DNA of 51,291 nucleotides from DASULK01 sp036381835 (GCA_036381835.1 DASVCA010000051.1:1-51291); one strand, 5' to 3'; numbered from the stretch's first letter, positions 29,613-38,419 are shown. Program-made: numbers and translations. Notes: generated from the sequence alone by a model not told the origin.

Positions 29613-30412
29613 ACCGCCGCCCAATTGCGCCGCCCGCGCAGGGAGCTCAACACGACGAACAGCATCGCGATGGCGAACATCGCGGTGCCGATCACGTTCA
29701 CCTGGGGCGGGATGCCGCGCTGTGCGGCGCCCCAGACGTACATCGGGAAGGTGACGGTGGTGCCGGAGTTGAAGTTGGTGATGATGAAGTCGTCGAAGGA
29801 GAGGGAGAAGGAGAGCAGGGCGGCCGCGACGATGCCGGGCAGCACCTGCGGCAGGGTGATCCGAAGGAATGTCTGCCACTCGCTGGCGTAGAGATCCATG
29901 GCCGCCTCCTCCAACCGGCGGTCCATGCCGGCGAGGCGGGCCTTGACGGTGACCACGACGAACGAGACGCAGAACATCACGTGGGCGATCACGACCGTCC
30001 AGAAGCCGAGCGGCGCACCCGCGGCGACGAACAGTGCCAGCAACGACGTGCCCATCACCAACTCGGGGGTGGCCATCGGCAGGAAGATCAGCAGGTTGAC
30101 CGCGGAGCGTCCCCGGAAGCGGTAGCGTACCAGGGCGAACGCCATCAACGTGCCGAGCAGCGTGGCGACCAGTGTCGCCAGGAGGCTGATCTGAAGGCTG
30201 GTGCCGATGGCTTCGCACATGTTCTCCGTGGCGCAGGGGTTGCGCCAGTTGTCCAGGGTGAACTCGTTGAAGTCGTACGACAGCTTGCTCGACGGCCGGT
30301 TGAAGGAGAGCGCGGCGACCACCGCGATGGGGAGGAACAGGTACCCGAGCACCAGCAGCGCGACGGCCATCACCCAGTGATCGGCGATCCACCGCCACAG
30401 TCGACGTCCCAT
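29609..30412 (-). CDS. potC: Polyamine-type ABC transporter permease PotC-like
   Basis: The 267-residue membrane protein has about six hydrophobic segments (the first VMAVALLVLGYLFLPIAVV in part) and the EAA loop EEAAMDLYASEWQTFLRITLP (in part) that docks to the ATPase. It is the second permease of a spermidine/putrescine-type importer. The start lies one base after the PotB stop and the stop overlaps the oxidoreductase gene. Confidence 0.92.
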   Translation of the reverse strand: MGRRLWRWIADHWVMAVALLVLGYLFLPIAVVAALSFNRPSSKLSYDFNEFTLDNWRNPCATENMCEAIGTSLQISLLATLVATLLGTLMAFALVRYRFRGRSAVNLLIFLPMATPELVMGTSLLALFVAAGAPLGFWTVVIAHVMFCVSFVVVTVKARLAGMDRRLEEAAMDLYASEWQTFLRITLPQVLPGIVAAALLSFSLSFDDFIITNFNSGTTVTFPMYVWGAAQRGIPPQVNVIGTAMFAIAMLFVVLSSLRGRRNWAAV

Positions 30413-30413
30413 G

Positions 30414-31340
30414 TCAGAGCACCTCCTCGGTGCCGACCCGACGCAGATAGGTGAAGACGATCACGAGTACCGCGGCCATCAGCAGGACGGACAGCGCGGC
30501 CCCTTGCGGGTAGTCGAGCCGGACGAGGAACGCCGAGTCGATCACGTTACCGATCATGTACTCGCTCGGCGTGCCGAGCAGTCGGGCGTTGATGTAGTCG
30601 CCGGCGGCGGGGATGAAGAACATGAGGGTGCCCGCGACCAGCCCGGGCAGCGACAGCGGCAGGGTCACCCGGAGGAACGCGTGGGCGGGGCTGGCGTACA
30701 GGTCGCCGGCGGCTTCCAGCAGCCGGGGATCGAGCCGCTCCAGGTTGGCGTAGAGCGGCAGCACCAAAAACGGTAGGAAGTTGTAGGTCAGCCCGAGGAC
30801 CACCGCGAGCGGGGTGGCCAGCAGGCGCCCGTCGGGGTCGAGTAGGTGCAGGTCGCGCAGCACTCCGACGATCCAGCCCTGGTCGGACAGGATCGTCTTC
30901 CAGGCCAGGGTGCGGACCAGGAAGCTGGTGAACATGGGGGCGACGACGCAGATCAGCAGCAGGTTCTTCCACCGGCCTGCTTTCTGCGCGATGGCGTACG
31001 CCAGCGGGTAGCCGAGCAGCAGCGCGAGCACCAGGGCCAGGCCGGCGAACAGGAAGGATCGGCCGAAGTGGGTGGCGTACGCCGCGATGGCCGCCGGGTA
31101 GTTGCCGAACGACCAGGTCATCGCGTAGCCGGTGGCGATCGAGCCGTTCGGGTCGTAGAGACTGGTGGCGACGAGCTGCCCGGCCGGCAGTACGAAGAAG
31201 AGGATCAGCCAGAGTCCGCCCGGCAGCAGCAGCAGGTACGGCAGCAGGCGTCGCCGCCGACCGGCGGGGGTCGAGGCGGCCGTCGGGGTGGTCGGTCCAC
31301 CGCCGCCGACCGCCCCGCCCATGTGGGCGAGCACGCTCAT
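30414..31340 (-). CDS. potB: Polyamine-type ABC transporter permease PotB-like
   Basis: This 308-residue permease has an Ala/Gly/Thr-rich N-terminus, then LLPYLLLLPGGLWLILFFVLP (in part) as the first membrane helix. The EAA loop is LLEAAGDLYASPAHAFLRVTLP in part. It pairs with the PotC-like gene. The start chosen (ATG 31340) overlaps the PotA stop as ATGA; the longer open frame to 31583 is only an overlap with the PotA coding region. Confidence 0.92.
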   Translation of the reverse strand: MSVLAHMGGAVGGGGPTTPTAASTPAGRRRRLLPYLLLLPGGLWLILFFVLPAGQLVATSLYDPNGSIATGYAMTWSFGNYPAAIAAYATHFGRSFLFAGLALVLALLLGYPLAYAIAQKAGRWKNLLLICVVAPMFTSFLVRTLAWKTILSDQGWIVGVLRDLHLLDPDGRLLATPLAVVLGLTYNFLPFLVLPLYANLERLDPRLLEAAGDLYASPAHAFLRVTLPLSLPGLVAGTLMFFIPAAGDYINARLLGTPSEYMIGNVIDSAFLVRLDYPQGAALSVLLMAAVLVIVFTYLRRVGTEEVL

Positions 31341-32488
31341 GAGGCGGCCCCCGCCACCTCGGCCGGTTCGCGGTTCGCGGCGGCCGCCGGCCCCACCTGG
31401 CGGGCGAGCAGGAACGCGTGCGCCGGCAGCCAGTGGACGGCGACCTCGGTGCCCACGGGCACCCGCGCCCCGGCCTCGCTGTTCGGCACGAACACGGAGA
31501 ACTCGGTGTCCCACGCGGTGCGGACCAGGTACTGGGTGCTGACGCCCAGGTACGACGAGTGGCTGACCACGCCGGCCACCCACTGGTGGCCGGCGGGCAC
31601 CCGGTCCGGATCGGCGGCCAGGTGTGCCTTCTCCGGGCGGATCCCGAGGTGCACCGGCCCGTGGGTGATCCGGGCTCGTTCGACGGGCAGGGCGAACCGG
31701 TTGCCGTACGCGTCGACGAGCAGGTCGTCGCCGGACCGGCCGGTCACCTCCCCGGCCAGCAGGTTGGACTGGCCGAGGAAGTTGGCCACGAAGGCGGTGG
31801 CGGGGAACTCGTAGAGGTCGGCGGGCGCGCCGAGCTGCTCGATGCGTCCGGCGTTCATCACCGCGACCGTGTCGGCCATGGTCATGGCCTCCTCCTGGTC
31901 GTGGGTGACGTGGACGAAGGTGATGCCGACCTCGGTCTGGATCCGCTTCAGCTCGATCTGCATCTGCCGGCGCAGCTTGAGGTCGAGCGCACCGAGCGGC
32001 TCGTCGAGCAGCAGCACCTGCGGGTGGTTGATCAATGCCCGGGCCAGGGCGACACGCTGCTGCTGTCCGCCGGACAGCTGTGCCGGTCGGCGCCGTTCGA
32101 ATCCGTCGAGTTGCACCATGGCCAGCATCTGCCGGACCTGGTCCGCGACGTGCTTCTGCCCGCGCCGACGCAGCCCGAACGCGACGTTGTCGAAGACGTC
32201 GAGGTGGGGGAAGAGCGCGTAGCTCTGGAAGACCGTGTTCACCGGCCGGCGGTACGGACGCAGCCGGGTGAGGTCCTGCTCGCCGAGCAGGATGCGCCCG
32301 TCGGTCGGCGCCTCGAGCCCGGCGATCATCCGCAACGTGGTCGTCTTGCCGCAGCCCGAGGCGCCGAGCAGAGCGAAGAACGATCCTTGCGGAACGGTCA
32401 GGCTGAGGTCGTCGACCGCGGTGAAGATCCCGAACCGTTTCGTCACGTTGACCAGGCGCAGGTCGCCGGTCGTCCCGTTGCTCGCCAT
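31337..32488 (-). CDS. potA: Polyamine-type ABC transporter ATPase PotA-like
   Basis: The 383-residue ATPase shows Walker A GASGCGKTT, the signature LSGGQQQRVALARAL, Walker B VLLLDEPLGALD and the H-loop in VTHDQEEAMTMAD. The C-terminal ~120 residues form a TOBE regulatory domain, as in PotA/FbpC importers. It energises uptake through the two permeases. The gap to the binding-protein gene is eight bases. Confidence 0.95.
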   Translation of the reverse strand: MASNGTTGDLRLVNVTKRFGIFTAVDDLSLTVPQGSFFALLGASGCGKTTTLRMIAGLEAPTDGRILLGEQDLTRLRPYRRPVNTVFQSYALFPHLDVFDNVAFGLRRRGQKHVADQVRQMLAMVQLDGFERRRPAQLSGGQQQRVALARALINHPQVLLLDEPLGALDLKLRRQMQIELKRIQTEVGITFVHVTHDQEEAMTMADTVAVMNAGRIEQLGAPADLYEFPATAFVANFLGQSNLLAGEVTGRSGDDLLVDAYGNRFALPVERARITHGPVHLGIRPEKAHLAADPDRVPAGHQWVAGVVSHSSYLGVSTQYLVRTAWDTEFSVFVPNSEAGARVPVGTEVAVHWLPAHAFLLARQVGPAAAANREPAEVAGAAS

Positions 32489-32496
32489 CGCCTCGC

Positions 32497-33723
32497 CTAA
32501 GCCCCGACCACCTGCTGGAACTTCGTCTCGTACGCGCGTTCCTGTTCCTCGGTCAGCGCCATGAAGACCTTGGAGCGGGCCTGCATGTCGGCGTCCGGGA
32601 AGATCAGCGGGTTCTCCGCCAGGTCGGGGTCGATCTTCTCCATTTCGGCCTGCGCCCCCTGGACGGGGCAGATGTAGTTGACCCAGGCGGCCAGTTCGGC
32701 GGCCACCGCGGGGTCGTAGTAGTGGTTCATCAGCAGCTCGGCGTTGGCCTTGTGGGTCGCCTTGTTCGGCACGAGCATGTTGTCCGACCAGAGCATCACG
32801 CCGGAGTCGGGCGCGACGAACTTGATCTGTTCGTCCTCGAAGCCGAGCTGGATGACGTCACCGGACCAGGCGATGCAGGCGGCGACGTCGCCCTTGGCGA
32901 GGTCCGGCGCGTAGTCGTTGCCGGTGAACCGCCGGATCTGACCGGAGTCGACGGCCCGTCGCAGCTTGGCCAACGCGTCGTCGAACTGGGCCTCGGTGAA
33001 GTTCGCGGGGTCGTGTCCGTTGGACAGCAGGAGCAGCCCCATCGTGTCGCGCATCTCGGACAGCACGGTCACCTTCCCCTTCAGGTCGGGGCGGGTGAGC
33101 AGTTCGTCGACCGTCCGGAGCTCGCCGGTCACCCGCCCGTTGTAGGCGAGGCCGGCGAAGCCCGACTGCCACGGCACGGCGTACTCGTTGTCGCGGTCGA
33201 AGGGGCGTGCGCGCAGCGACGGCAGCAGGTTCTTCTCCACGTTGGGCAGCCGGCTCTTGTCGAGTTTCTGCACCCAGCCGAGGCGGATCATGCGGGCCGC
33301 CATCCAGTCGGTGAGCACCATGATGTCGCGGTCGATCGGCTGGCAGGCGCCGAGCTGGCGCTGCACCTTGCCGAAGAACTCGTTGTTGTCGTTGACGTCC
33401 TCGTTGTACGTCACCTGGATGCCGGTGTCGGCCTGGAAGGCCTCCAGGGTGGGGCGCTTCGACTCGTCGTTCTCGTCGACGTCGATATACTGCGGCCAGT
33501 TGGAGAAGTTGATCTTCTTTTCGGTCTCTGACAGGTCCTCGCTCACGCAACTGTCCGCGGTCTGCTGGGCGCCTTGCGTGCCGCAGGCGGCGAGCGCGCC
33601 ACCGGCGGCCAACAGCGCGCCCGAGGCGACCGCCCCGCGCATCAGCGTGCGGCGTGACAGCCGGGACACGGGCAGCAGCGCGGAGACCTCGGGAGACGGC
33701 CGCAGACGGGGGCGGTTGTGCAT
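32497..33723 (-). CDS. potD: Polyamine-binding lipoprotein PotD-like (Tat type)
   Basis: The 408-residue extracellular substrate-binding protein has a twin-arginine signal (SRRTLMRGAVASGALLAAGG) ending in a lipobox LAAC with Cys47, so it should be exported folded and anchored as a lipoprotein. The mature part follows the PotD/PotF fold: INFSNWPQYIDVDE, DIMVLTDWMAARMI, YAVPWQSGFAGLAYNG. Spermidine, putrescine or a related amine is the likely ligand. AGGAG lies seven bases before ATG 33723. It is the first gene of the importer-oxidoreductase-dehydrogenase operon and is divergent from the Lrp-type gene. Confidence 0.93.
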   Translation of the reverse strand: MHNRPRLRPSPEVSALLPVSRLSRRTLMRGAVASGALLAAGGALAACGTQGAQQTADSCVSEDLSETEKKINFSNWPQYIDVDENDESKRPTLEAFQADTGIQVTYNEDVNDNNEFFGKVQRQLGACQPIDRDIMVLTDWMAARMIRLGWVQKLDKSRLPNVEKNLLPSLRARPFDRDNEYAVPWQSGFAGLAYNGRVTGELRTVDELLTRPDLKGKVTVLSEMRDTMGLLLLSNGHDPANFTEAQFDDALAKLRRAVDSGQIRRFTGNDYAPDLAKGDVAACIAWSGDVIQLGFEDEQIKFVAPDSGVMLWSDNMLVPNKATHKANAELLMNHYYDPAVAAELAAWVNYICPVQGAQAEMEKIDPDLAENPLIFPDADMQARSKVFMALTEEQERAYETKFQQVVGA

Positions 33724-33953
33724 GTACGGCTCCTAGGGGATGTCACGCCGGCGGGAGCGGGCTTACCCAACCGGACGGGAGTGCGTGGTCCGATTCCAGT
33801 ACGACGACCGATCGTGACATGATGAGCGCCACATCACAAGGGATTCGGTGGCCGATCTCGAGATCTGCTACGAAAAGCGTGCCCTGGCGCGATGGTTCGC
33901 AGCGATGGCGGGGCACGTTCGGCGAAACGGGATCGAGGTAAGGATTCGACGAC

Positions 33954-34502
33954 ATGGGAGCAGGGATGGTGGCACGCCAACGCGACGACCGCGGCAACGG
34001 GAGCCTGGCCGTCGGATCGGCCGGACGGCGGGTGACAACGCGGGAAGGGGCGAATCACGCCCTGCTCGACGACGTGGCCAAACAGATCATCGAACAGCTG
34101 CAGGAGGACGGGCGACGGTCGTACGCGACGATCGGACGCGCCGTCGGCCTGTCGGAGGCCGCGGTGCGCCAACGGGTGCAGCGGCTGATCGACGCCGGGG
34201 TGATGCAGATCGTGGCGGTCACCGACCCGCTGCAGCTCGGCTTCCCCCGACAGGCCATGATCGGCATCCGCGCCGCCGGCGACCTGGAACGGATCGCCGA
34301 CCGGCTCGCCGAACTCGACGAGGTCGACTACGTGGTGATCACCGCGGGCTCGTTCGATCTGCTGACCGAGGTGGTCTGCCGTAACGACGACCACCTCCTG
34401 GCGATCCTGCAACGGTTGCGCTCGGTCGAGGGCGTCGTCTCGACGGAGGCGTTCGTGTACCTCAAGCTGCGCAAGCAGACCTATACCTGGGGCACAGCCT
34501 GA
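33954..34502 (+). CDS. Lrp/AsnC-family transcriptional regulator
   Basis: The 182-residue protein has a helix-turn-helix (SYATIGRAVGLSEAAVRQRVQRLI) followed by an RAM ligand-sensing domain (IGIRAAGDLERIADRLAEL ... YVVITAGSFDLLTEVVC). Lrp/AsnC proteins sense amino acids or related amines and form octamers on DNA. It sits between the PotD operon and the aminotransferase-oxidase pair, so control of both is likely. Start 33954 or 33966 are both possible; the second has GGGAG five bases upstream. The divergent gap 33724-33953 should contain both promoters; I see no clean -35/-10 pair in it. Confidence 0.88.
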   Translation: MGAGMVARQRDDRGNGSLAVGSAGRRVTTREGANHALLDDVAKQIIEQLQEDGRRSYATIGRAVGLSEAAVRQRVQRLIDAGVMQIVAVTDPLQLGFPRQAMIGIRAAGDLERIADRLAELDEVDYVVITAGSFDLLTEVVCRNDDHLLAILQRLRSVEGVVSTEAFVYLKLRKQTYTWGTA

Positions 34503-34522
34503 AGGCCGGATCATTGCGGAAT

Positions 34523-34550
34523 CCGTTGCGATCACAGCGATTCACAACGG
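34523..34550. promoter_or_regulatory. Inverted repeat, possible Lrp-type operator
   Basis: ccgttgcga and a matching tcacaacgg (each arm 6 perfect bases, then one mismatch and two matches) are separated by about ten bases. The repeat lies 8 bases upstream of a promoter-like sequence and follows the Lrp-type gene. Assignment as its operator is inference. Confidence 0.35.
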
Positions 34551-34557
34551 CATGCAC

Positions 34558-34586
34558 TTGCTATATGCCGGATCCTGTGCGATAAC
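34558..34586 (+). promoter_or_regulatory. Promoter candidate for the aminotransferase-oxidase operon
   Basis: TTGCTA and GATAAC are separated by exactly 17 bases, a reasonable vegetative-sigma promoter. It would give a leader of roughly 95 bases before the ATG at 34688. Confidence 0.4.
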
Positions 34587-34687
34587 CGTAGGCACTTGGC
34601 TTAGCGTACGACCGTTTCGCCAAGGCCCGGCGGCGACCGGGGCGGATCCCGGCGCACCATCAGCGGACATAAGCGAGGCACCCGACC

Positions 34688-36034
34688 ATGGCCGAATCAG
34701 CCGAGCATCTCTGGATGCACTTCACCCGCATGTCGAGCTACCGCGACAGCGAGGTACCGACGATCGTGCGAGGGGAGGGCGTGTACGTCTGGGACCGTCA
34801 CGGCCGCCGCTACCTCGACGGGCTGGCGGGTCTGTTCGTGGTGAACGCCGGTCACGGCCGCACCGAGCTCGCCGAGGCCGCCGCGAAACAGGCCGGCGAG
34901 CTGGCCTACTTCCCGATCTGGTCGTACGCGCACCCGCGGGCGATCGAGCTCGCCGACCGGATCGCCGCGCTCACCCCCGACGACCTGAACCGGGTGTTCT
35001 TCACCACCGGGGGTTCGGAGGCCGTCGAGTCGGCGTGGAAACTGGCCCGGGCCTACTTCAAACGGGTCGGCAAGCCGAACAAGTACAAGGTGGTCAGCAG
35101 GTACATCGCGTACCACGGCACGTCCATGGGGGCGCTGTCGATCACCGGCCTGCCGGCCATCAAGAGCGACTTCGAACCGCTCGTGCCCGGTGGGGTGAAG
35201 GTGCCGAACACGAACTTCTACCGGGCACCGGAGCACGGCGACGACCCGGAGGCGTTCGGCCGGTGGGCGGCCGATGAGATCGCCCGGGCGATCGAACGCG
35301 AAGGGCCGGACACGGTCGCCGCGGTATTCCTGGAACCGGTGCAGAACTCCGGCGGCTGCTTCCCGCCGCCCCCCGGCTACTTCCAGCGGGTCCGCGAGAT
35401 CTGCGACACGTACGACGTACTGCTCGTCTCCGACGAGGTGATCTGCTCCTGGGGCCGGTTGGGCGAGTATTTCGGTGCGCAGCGCTACGGCTACCGACCG
35501 GACATCATCACCACCGCCAAGGGACTCACCTCCGGTTACGCACCGCTCGGCGCGATGATTGCCAGTGACCGGCTGTTCGAGCCCTTCGCGCAGGACACGA
35601 ACACCTTCGCGCACGGCATCACGTTCGGCGGGCACCCGGTCTCCTGCGCCGTCGCACTGGCCAACCTGGACGTCTTCGAGCGTGAGGACCTGCCCGGGCA
35701 CGTGCGGGCGAACGAGGACGTCTTCCGGTCCACCCTGGAGAAACTGCTCGACCTGCCGATCGTCGGCGACGTACGCGGCGACGGGTACTTCTACGGCATC
35801 GAGCTGGTCAAGGACAAGACCACCCGGGAGACGTTCGACGAAGCCGAGTCGGAGCGCCTGCTGCGCGGCTTCCTGTCCTCGGCACTGTTCGAAGCCGGAC
35901 TCTACTGTCGCGCCGACGACCGCGGCGACCCGGTGGTGCAGTTGGCTCCCCCGTTGGTCGCGACCGCCGAACACTTCGACGAGATGGAGCAGATCCTGCG
36001 CGCGGTGCTCACCGAGGCGTGGCGACGCCTGTGA
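34688..36034 (+). CDS. Putrescine-type class III aminotransferase
   Basis: The 448-residue PLP enzyme resembles polyamine:pyruvate aminotransferases such as SpuC. It has HFTRMSSYRDSEVP near the N-terminus, FFTTGGSEAVESAWKLARAY in part, SDEVICSWGRLGEYFG and the PLP lysine in TTAKGLTSGYAPLGA. It would transfer an amino group from putrescine or a longer diamine to pyruvate, giving 4-aminobutanal for the dehydrogenase at 23131-24564. Its stop overlaps the next gene start. The ribosome site (GCGAGG) is weak. Confidence 0.87.
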   Translation: MAESAEHLWMHFTRMSSYRDSEVPTIVRGEGVYVWDRHGRRYLDGLAGLFVVNAGHGRTELAEAAAKQAGELAYFPIWSYAHPRAIELADRIAALTPDDLNRVFFTTGGSEAVESAWKLARAYFKRVGKPNKYKVVSRYIAYHGTSMGALSITGLPAIKSDFEPLVPGGVKVPNTNFYRAPEHGDDPEAFGRWAADEIARAIEREGPDTVAAVFLEPVQNSGGCFPPPPGYFQRVREICDTYDVLLVSDEVICSWGRLGEYFGAQRYGYRPDIITTAKGLTSGYAPLGAMIASDRLFEPFAQDTNTFAHGITFGGHPVSCAVALANLDVFEREDLPGHVRANEDVFRSTLEKLLDLPIVGDVRGDGYFYGIELVKDKTTRETFDEAESERLLRGFLSSALFEAGLYCRADDRGDPVVQLAPPLVATAEHFDEMEQILRAVLTEAWRRL

Positions 36035-37404
36035 CCGAGGTTCCGTCCCTGTGGCTGGCCACCGTCGACGACGACCTGTCGCCGCGCCCGGCGCTGCCCG
36101 GCGACCGCGACTTCGACGTGGCGATCGTCGGTGGCGGCTACACAGGGCTGTGGACCGCCTACTACCTCGCCGTCGCCGACCCGTCGCTGCGGATCGCGGT
36201 GCTGGAGAAGGAGTTCGTCGGGTACGGCGCTTCGGGACGCAACGGCGGTTGGTGCTCGGCGCTCTTCCCGGTGTCGCTGTCGGCGCTGGCCCGCCGGCAC
36301 GGGCGGGCCGCGGCGGTGGCGATGACTCGCGAGCTGCAGGCGACGGTCGCCGAGGTGGGTCGGGTCGTCGCCGCCGAGGACATCGCATGCCATTGGCATC
36401 AGGGTGGCACCCTCATGCTGGCCCGCACCGGGGCACAGTTGGCCCGGGCGCGCGCCGAGATCGCCGAGGCGCGGGAGTTCGGGTTCGGCGCGGATGACCT
36501 GGCGTGGCTGGACGCGGCCGAGGCGAGCTCCCGGCTCGCCGCCGACCGGGTACTCGGCGCGACGTACACCCCGCACTGCGCCGCGATCCACCCGGCCCGA
36601 CTGGTTCGCGGGCTGGCACGGGCCGTCGAGCGCCGCGGCGTGCGGATCTTCGAACGCACCCCGGTACGGGCGCTTCGACGCGGCGCGGTATCGACCGCGG
36701 CCGGGACGGTACGTGCGCCCATCGTGGTCCGCGCCACCGAGGGCTACACCCCGACCCTGCCCGGCCATCGGCGGACCCTCGCCCCGATCTACTCGCTGAT
36801 GATCGCCACCGAGCCGCTGCCGGAGACGTTCTGGCAGGAGATCGGGCTGCGCGACCGGGAGACCTTCGGCGACTACCGGCATCTGATCGTCTACGGGCAG
36901 CGGACCGCCGACGGCCGGCTGGCGTTCGGGGGGCGGGGCGCTCCCTATCACTTCCGGTCCCGGGTTCGCCCCGGCTACGATCGGGTGCCGGCCGTCTTCG
37001 CCGCGCTGCAGCAGGCCCTGATCGACCTGTTCCCCGCGCTCGGGCCACGGCTGCGCATCGCGCACAGCTGGGGCGGTCCACTGGGCGTTCCCCGGGACTG
37101 GTCGCCCTCGGTGGGCCTGGATCTTCGGAGCGGGCTGGCCTGGGCGGGTGGTTACGTCGGGGACGGCGTGGCCACCAGCAACCTGGCCGGGCGCACGCTG
37201 GCCGACCTGATCCGAGGGGTGGACAGCGAGCTGACCCGACTGCCCTGGGTCGGCCACCGGTCGCCGCGTTGGGAGCCGGAGCCGTTGCGCTGGCTGGGGA
37301 TCAACGCCGCTCTGGCGGTGTTGGAATCGGCGGACGCGGCGGAGGCGCGCAGCGGTCGTCCGGCCCGGCGGGCGAGCCTGCTCGGACGGTTGACCGGCCA
37401 CTGA
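36031..37404 (+). CDS. FAD-dependent oxidoreductase, PuuB-like (second copy-type)
   Basis: The 457-residue flavoenzyme has the FAD loop VAIVGGGYTGLWTAYYL, the signature GYGASGRNGGW and the terminal segment WAGGYVGDGVATSNLAGRTL (in part). It is the same superfamily as the product of 28194-29612 but clearly diverged. GTG 36031 is preferred because it overlaps the aminotransferase stop as GTGA; an in-frame GTG at 36019 would add four residues. It likely oxidises an amine from the same pathway. Confidence 0.85.
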   Translation: MTEVPSLWLATVDDDLSPRPALPGDRDFDVAIVGGGYTGLWTAYYLAVADPSLRIAVLEKEFVGYGASGRNGGWCSALFPVSLSALARRHGRAAAVAMTRELQATVAEVGRVVAAEDIACHWHQGGTLMLARTGAQLARARAEIAEAREFGFGADDLAWLDAAEASSRLAADRVLGATYTPHCAAIHPARLVRGLARAVERRGVRIFERTPVRALRRGAVSTAAGTVRAPIVVRATEGYTPTLPGHRRTLAPIYSLMIATEPLPETFWQEIGLRDRETFGDYRHLIVYGQRTADGRLAFGGRGAPYHFRSRVRPGYDRVPAVFAALQQALIDLFPALGPRLRIAHSWGGPLGVPRDWSPSVGLDLRSGLAWAGGYVGDGVATSNLAGRTLADLIRGVDSELTRLPWVGHRSPRWEPEPLRWLGINAALAVLESADAAEARSGRPARRASLLGRLTGH

Positions 37405-37420
37405 ACTCCGCCGGGACCGA

Positions 37421-37445
37421 GCCGGTGACGCGGTGGGCCACCGGC
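37421..37445. terminator. Weak stem-loop in the convergent gap
   Basis: gccggtg and caccggc form a 7-bp stem with an 11-base loop between the converging oxidoreductase and DUF3499 genes. Confidence 0.35.
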
Positions 37446-37449
37446 AGGA

Positions 37450-37809
37450 TCAGTTGTTCGGCGGGATGACCCGCAGATGTCCGCGGCGGCCCGTCTGCTG
37501 CCCGGCGGGCTGCTCGATCTCCTCGCCGGAGGGGGTCGGGCGAGCGGCCTCACGGACCGCCTCGGCGAGCGCGACCAGGTCGTCGGCGGACGGCGGCGGC
37601 GGCTTGAACTCGCCCTCATGCCGAACCACCTCCCAACCGCGGGGCGCGGTCAGGTTCCGGGCGTGGGGCTCGCAGAGGTCGTACGTGTGGGGTTCGGGAA
37701 AGGCCGCCAACGGGCCTACAACCGCGGTCGACTCGGTATAGACATAGGTCAGCGTCGCGACGGCCGGCCGTGGACAGCCGTTGCGGGAGCAACGCCGGGG
37801 GGACCTCAC
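37450..37809 (-). CDS. DUF3499 family protein
   Basis: The 119-residue product (RRCSRNGCPRPAVATLTYVY ... HTYDLCEPHARN) matches the small actinobacterial DUF3499 family. An N-terminal C-x4-C and later C-x2-H (positions ~7, 12, 46, 49) look like a zinc site. The C-terminal half is low in structure. Function is unknown. In mycobacteria it neighbours the phosphomannomutase gene; here 22 kb of other genes intervene. The start is GTG without a clear ribosome site. It diverges from the next gene across bases 37810-37969. Confidence 0.85.
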   Translation of the reverse strand: MRSPRRCSRNGCPRPAVATLTYVYTESTAVVGPLAAFPEPHTYDLCEPHARNLTAPRGWEVVRHEGEFKPPPPSADDLVALAEAVREAARPTPSGEEIEQPAGQQTGRRGHLRVIPPNN

Positions 37810-37969
37810 GGCGGCACGGTACCGCTAATTTCCCCTCCGCGCTCGCCTTGGCGTCGCGACACGCCGGTCGATGAGATCACATCTGGCGCGGCGGCCGAGT
37901 CACGACCGGTGCCGCACACCGCCGGCGCTACCCTGGCCTGGTCAGTTACGGATCCGAGCGAAGGCGGTC

Positions 37970-38419
37970 ATGACGAGTCCGACACATCGGCGCCCCGGTC
38001 GCGGCCGACGGCACCGCAGGGACCGACGCGGGCGTGGACTGCGCGGCCGGCTGGTCCCGGCGACCCTCCCGCTGTCGCGGACCAAGGCCGAGATCTTCGA
38101 CGAACTGGTGCTCGACACGGTGGAGAATCTCGAACGGCGCTTCGCCCGGGAGCTGGCCGGCGTGGAGTTCGCAGTGGAGGACGTCCCACCGGACCTCAAC
38201 GTGTACGACTCCGACGTGCTGGAGGACGGTGAGGTGCCGCTGGCCCGGCTGCTCCCGGGCCGGCCGGGTCATCACCAGCTCCCGCCGCGCATCGTGCTCT
38301 ACCGCCGGCCGCTGGAATTCCGGGCCGCGGACCGGGACGACCTGGCCGACCTGGTACGCGATGTGATCGTCGAACAGGTCGCGAACCTGCTGGGCATCGA
38401 TCCGGAGGACCTGTCCTGA
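37970..38419 (+). CDS. Metallopeptidase-family (zincin-like) protein, active site lost
   Basis: The 149 residues match the small metallopeptidase family next to whiB2 in actinobacteria. A basic N-terminus is followed by a core with IFDELVLDTVENLERRF (in part), FAVEDVPPD and PRIVLYRRPLEFR. In active members the C-terminus has a zinc motif HExxHHFGI; here the aligned stretch reads VEQVANLLGI, so both His and the Glu are missing. It is probably not a working peptidase of that type. ATG 37970 is preferred to the longer frame from 37871. GAAGG lies upstream. Confidence 0.82.
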   Translation: MTSPTHRRPGRGRRHRRDRRGRGLRGRLVPATLPLSRTKAEIFDELVLDTVENLERRFARELAGVEFAVEDVPPDLNVYDSDVLEDGEVPLARLLPGRPGHHQLPPRIVLYRRPLEFRAADRDDLADLVRDVIVEQVANLLGIDPEDLS

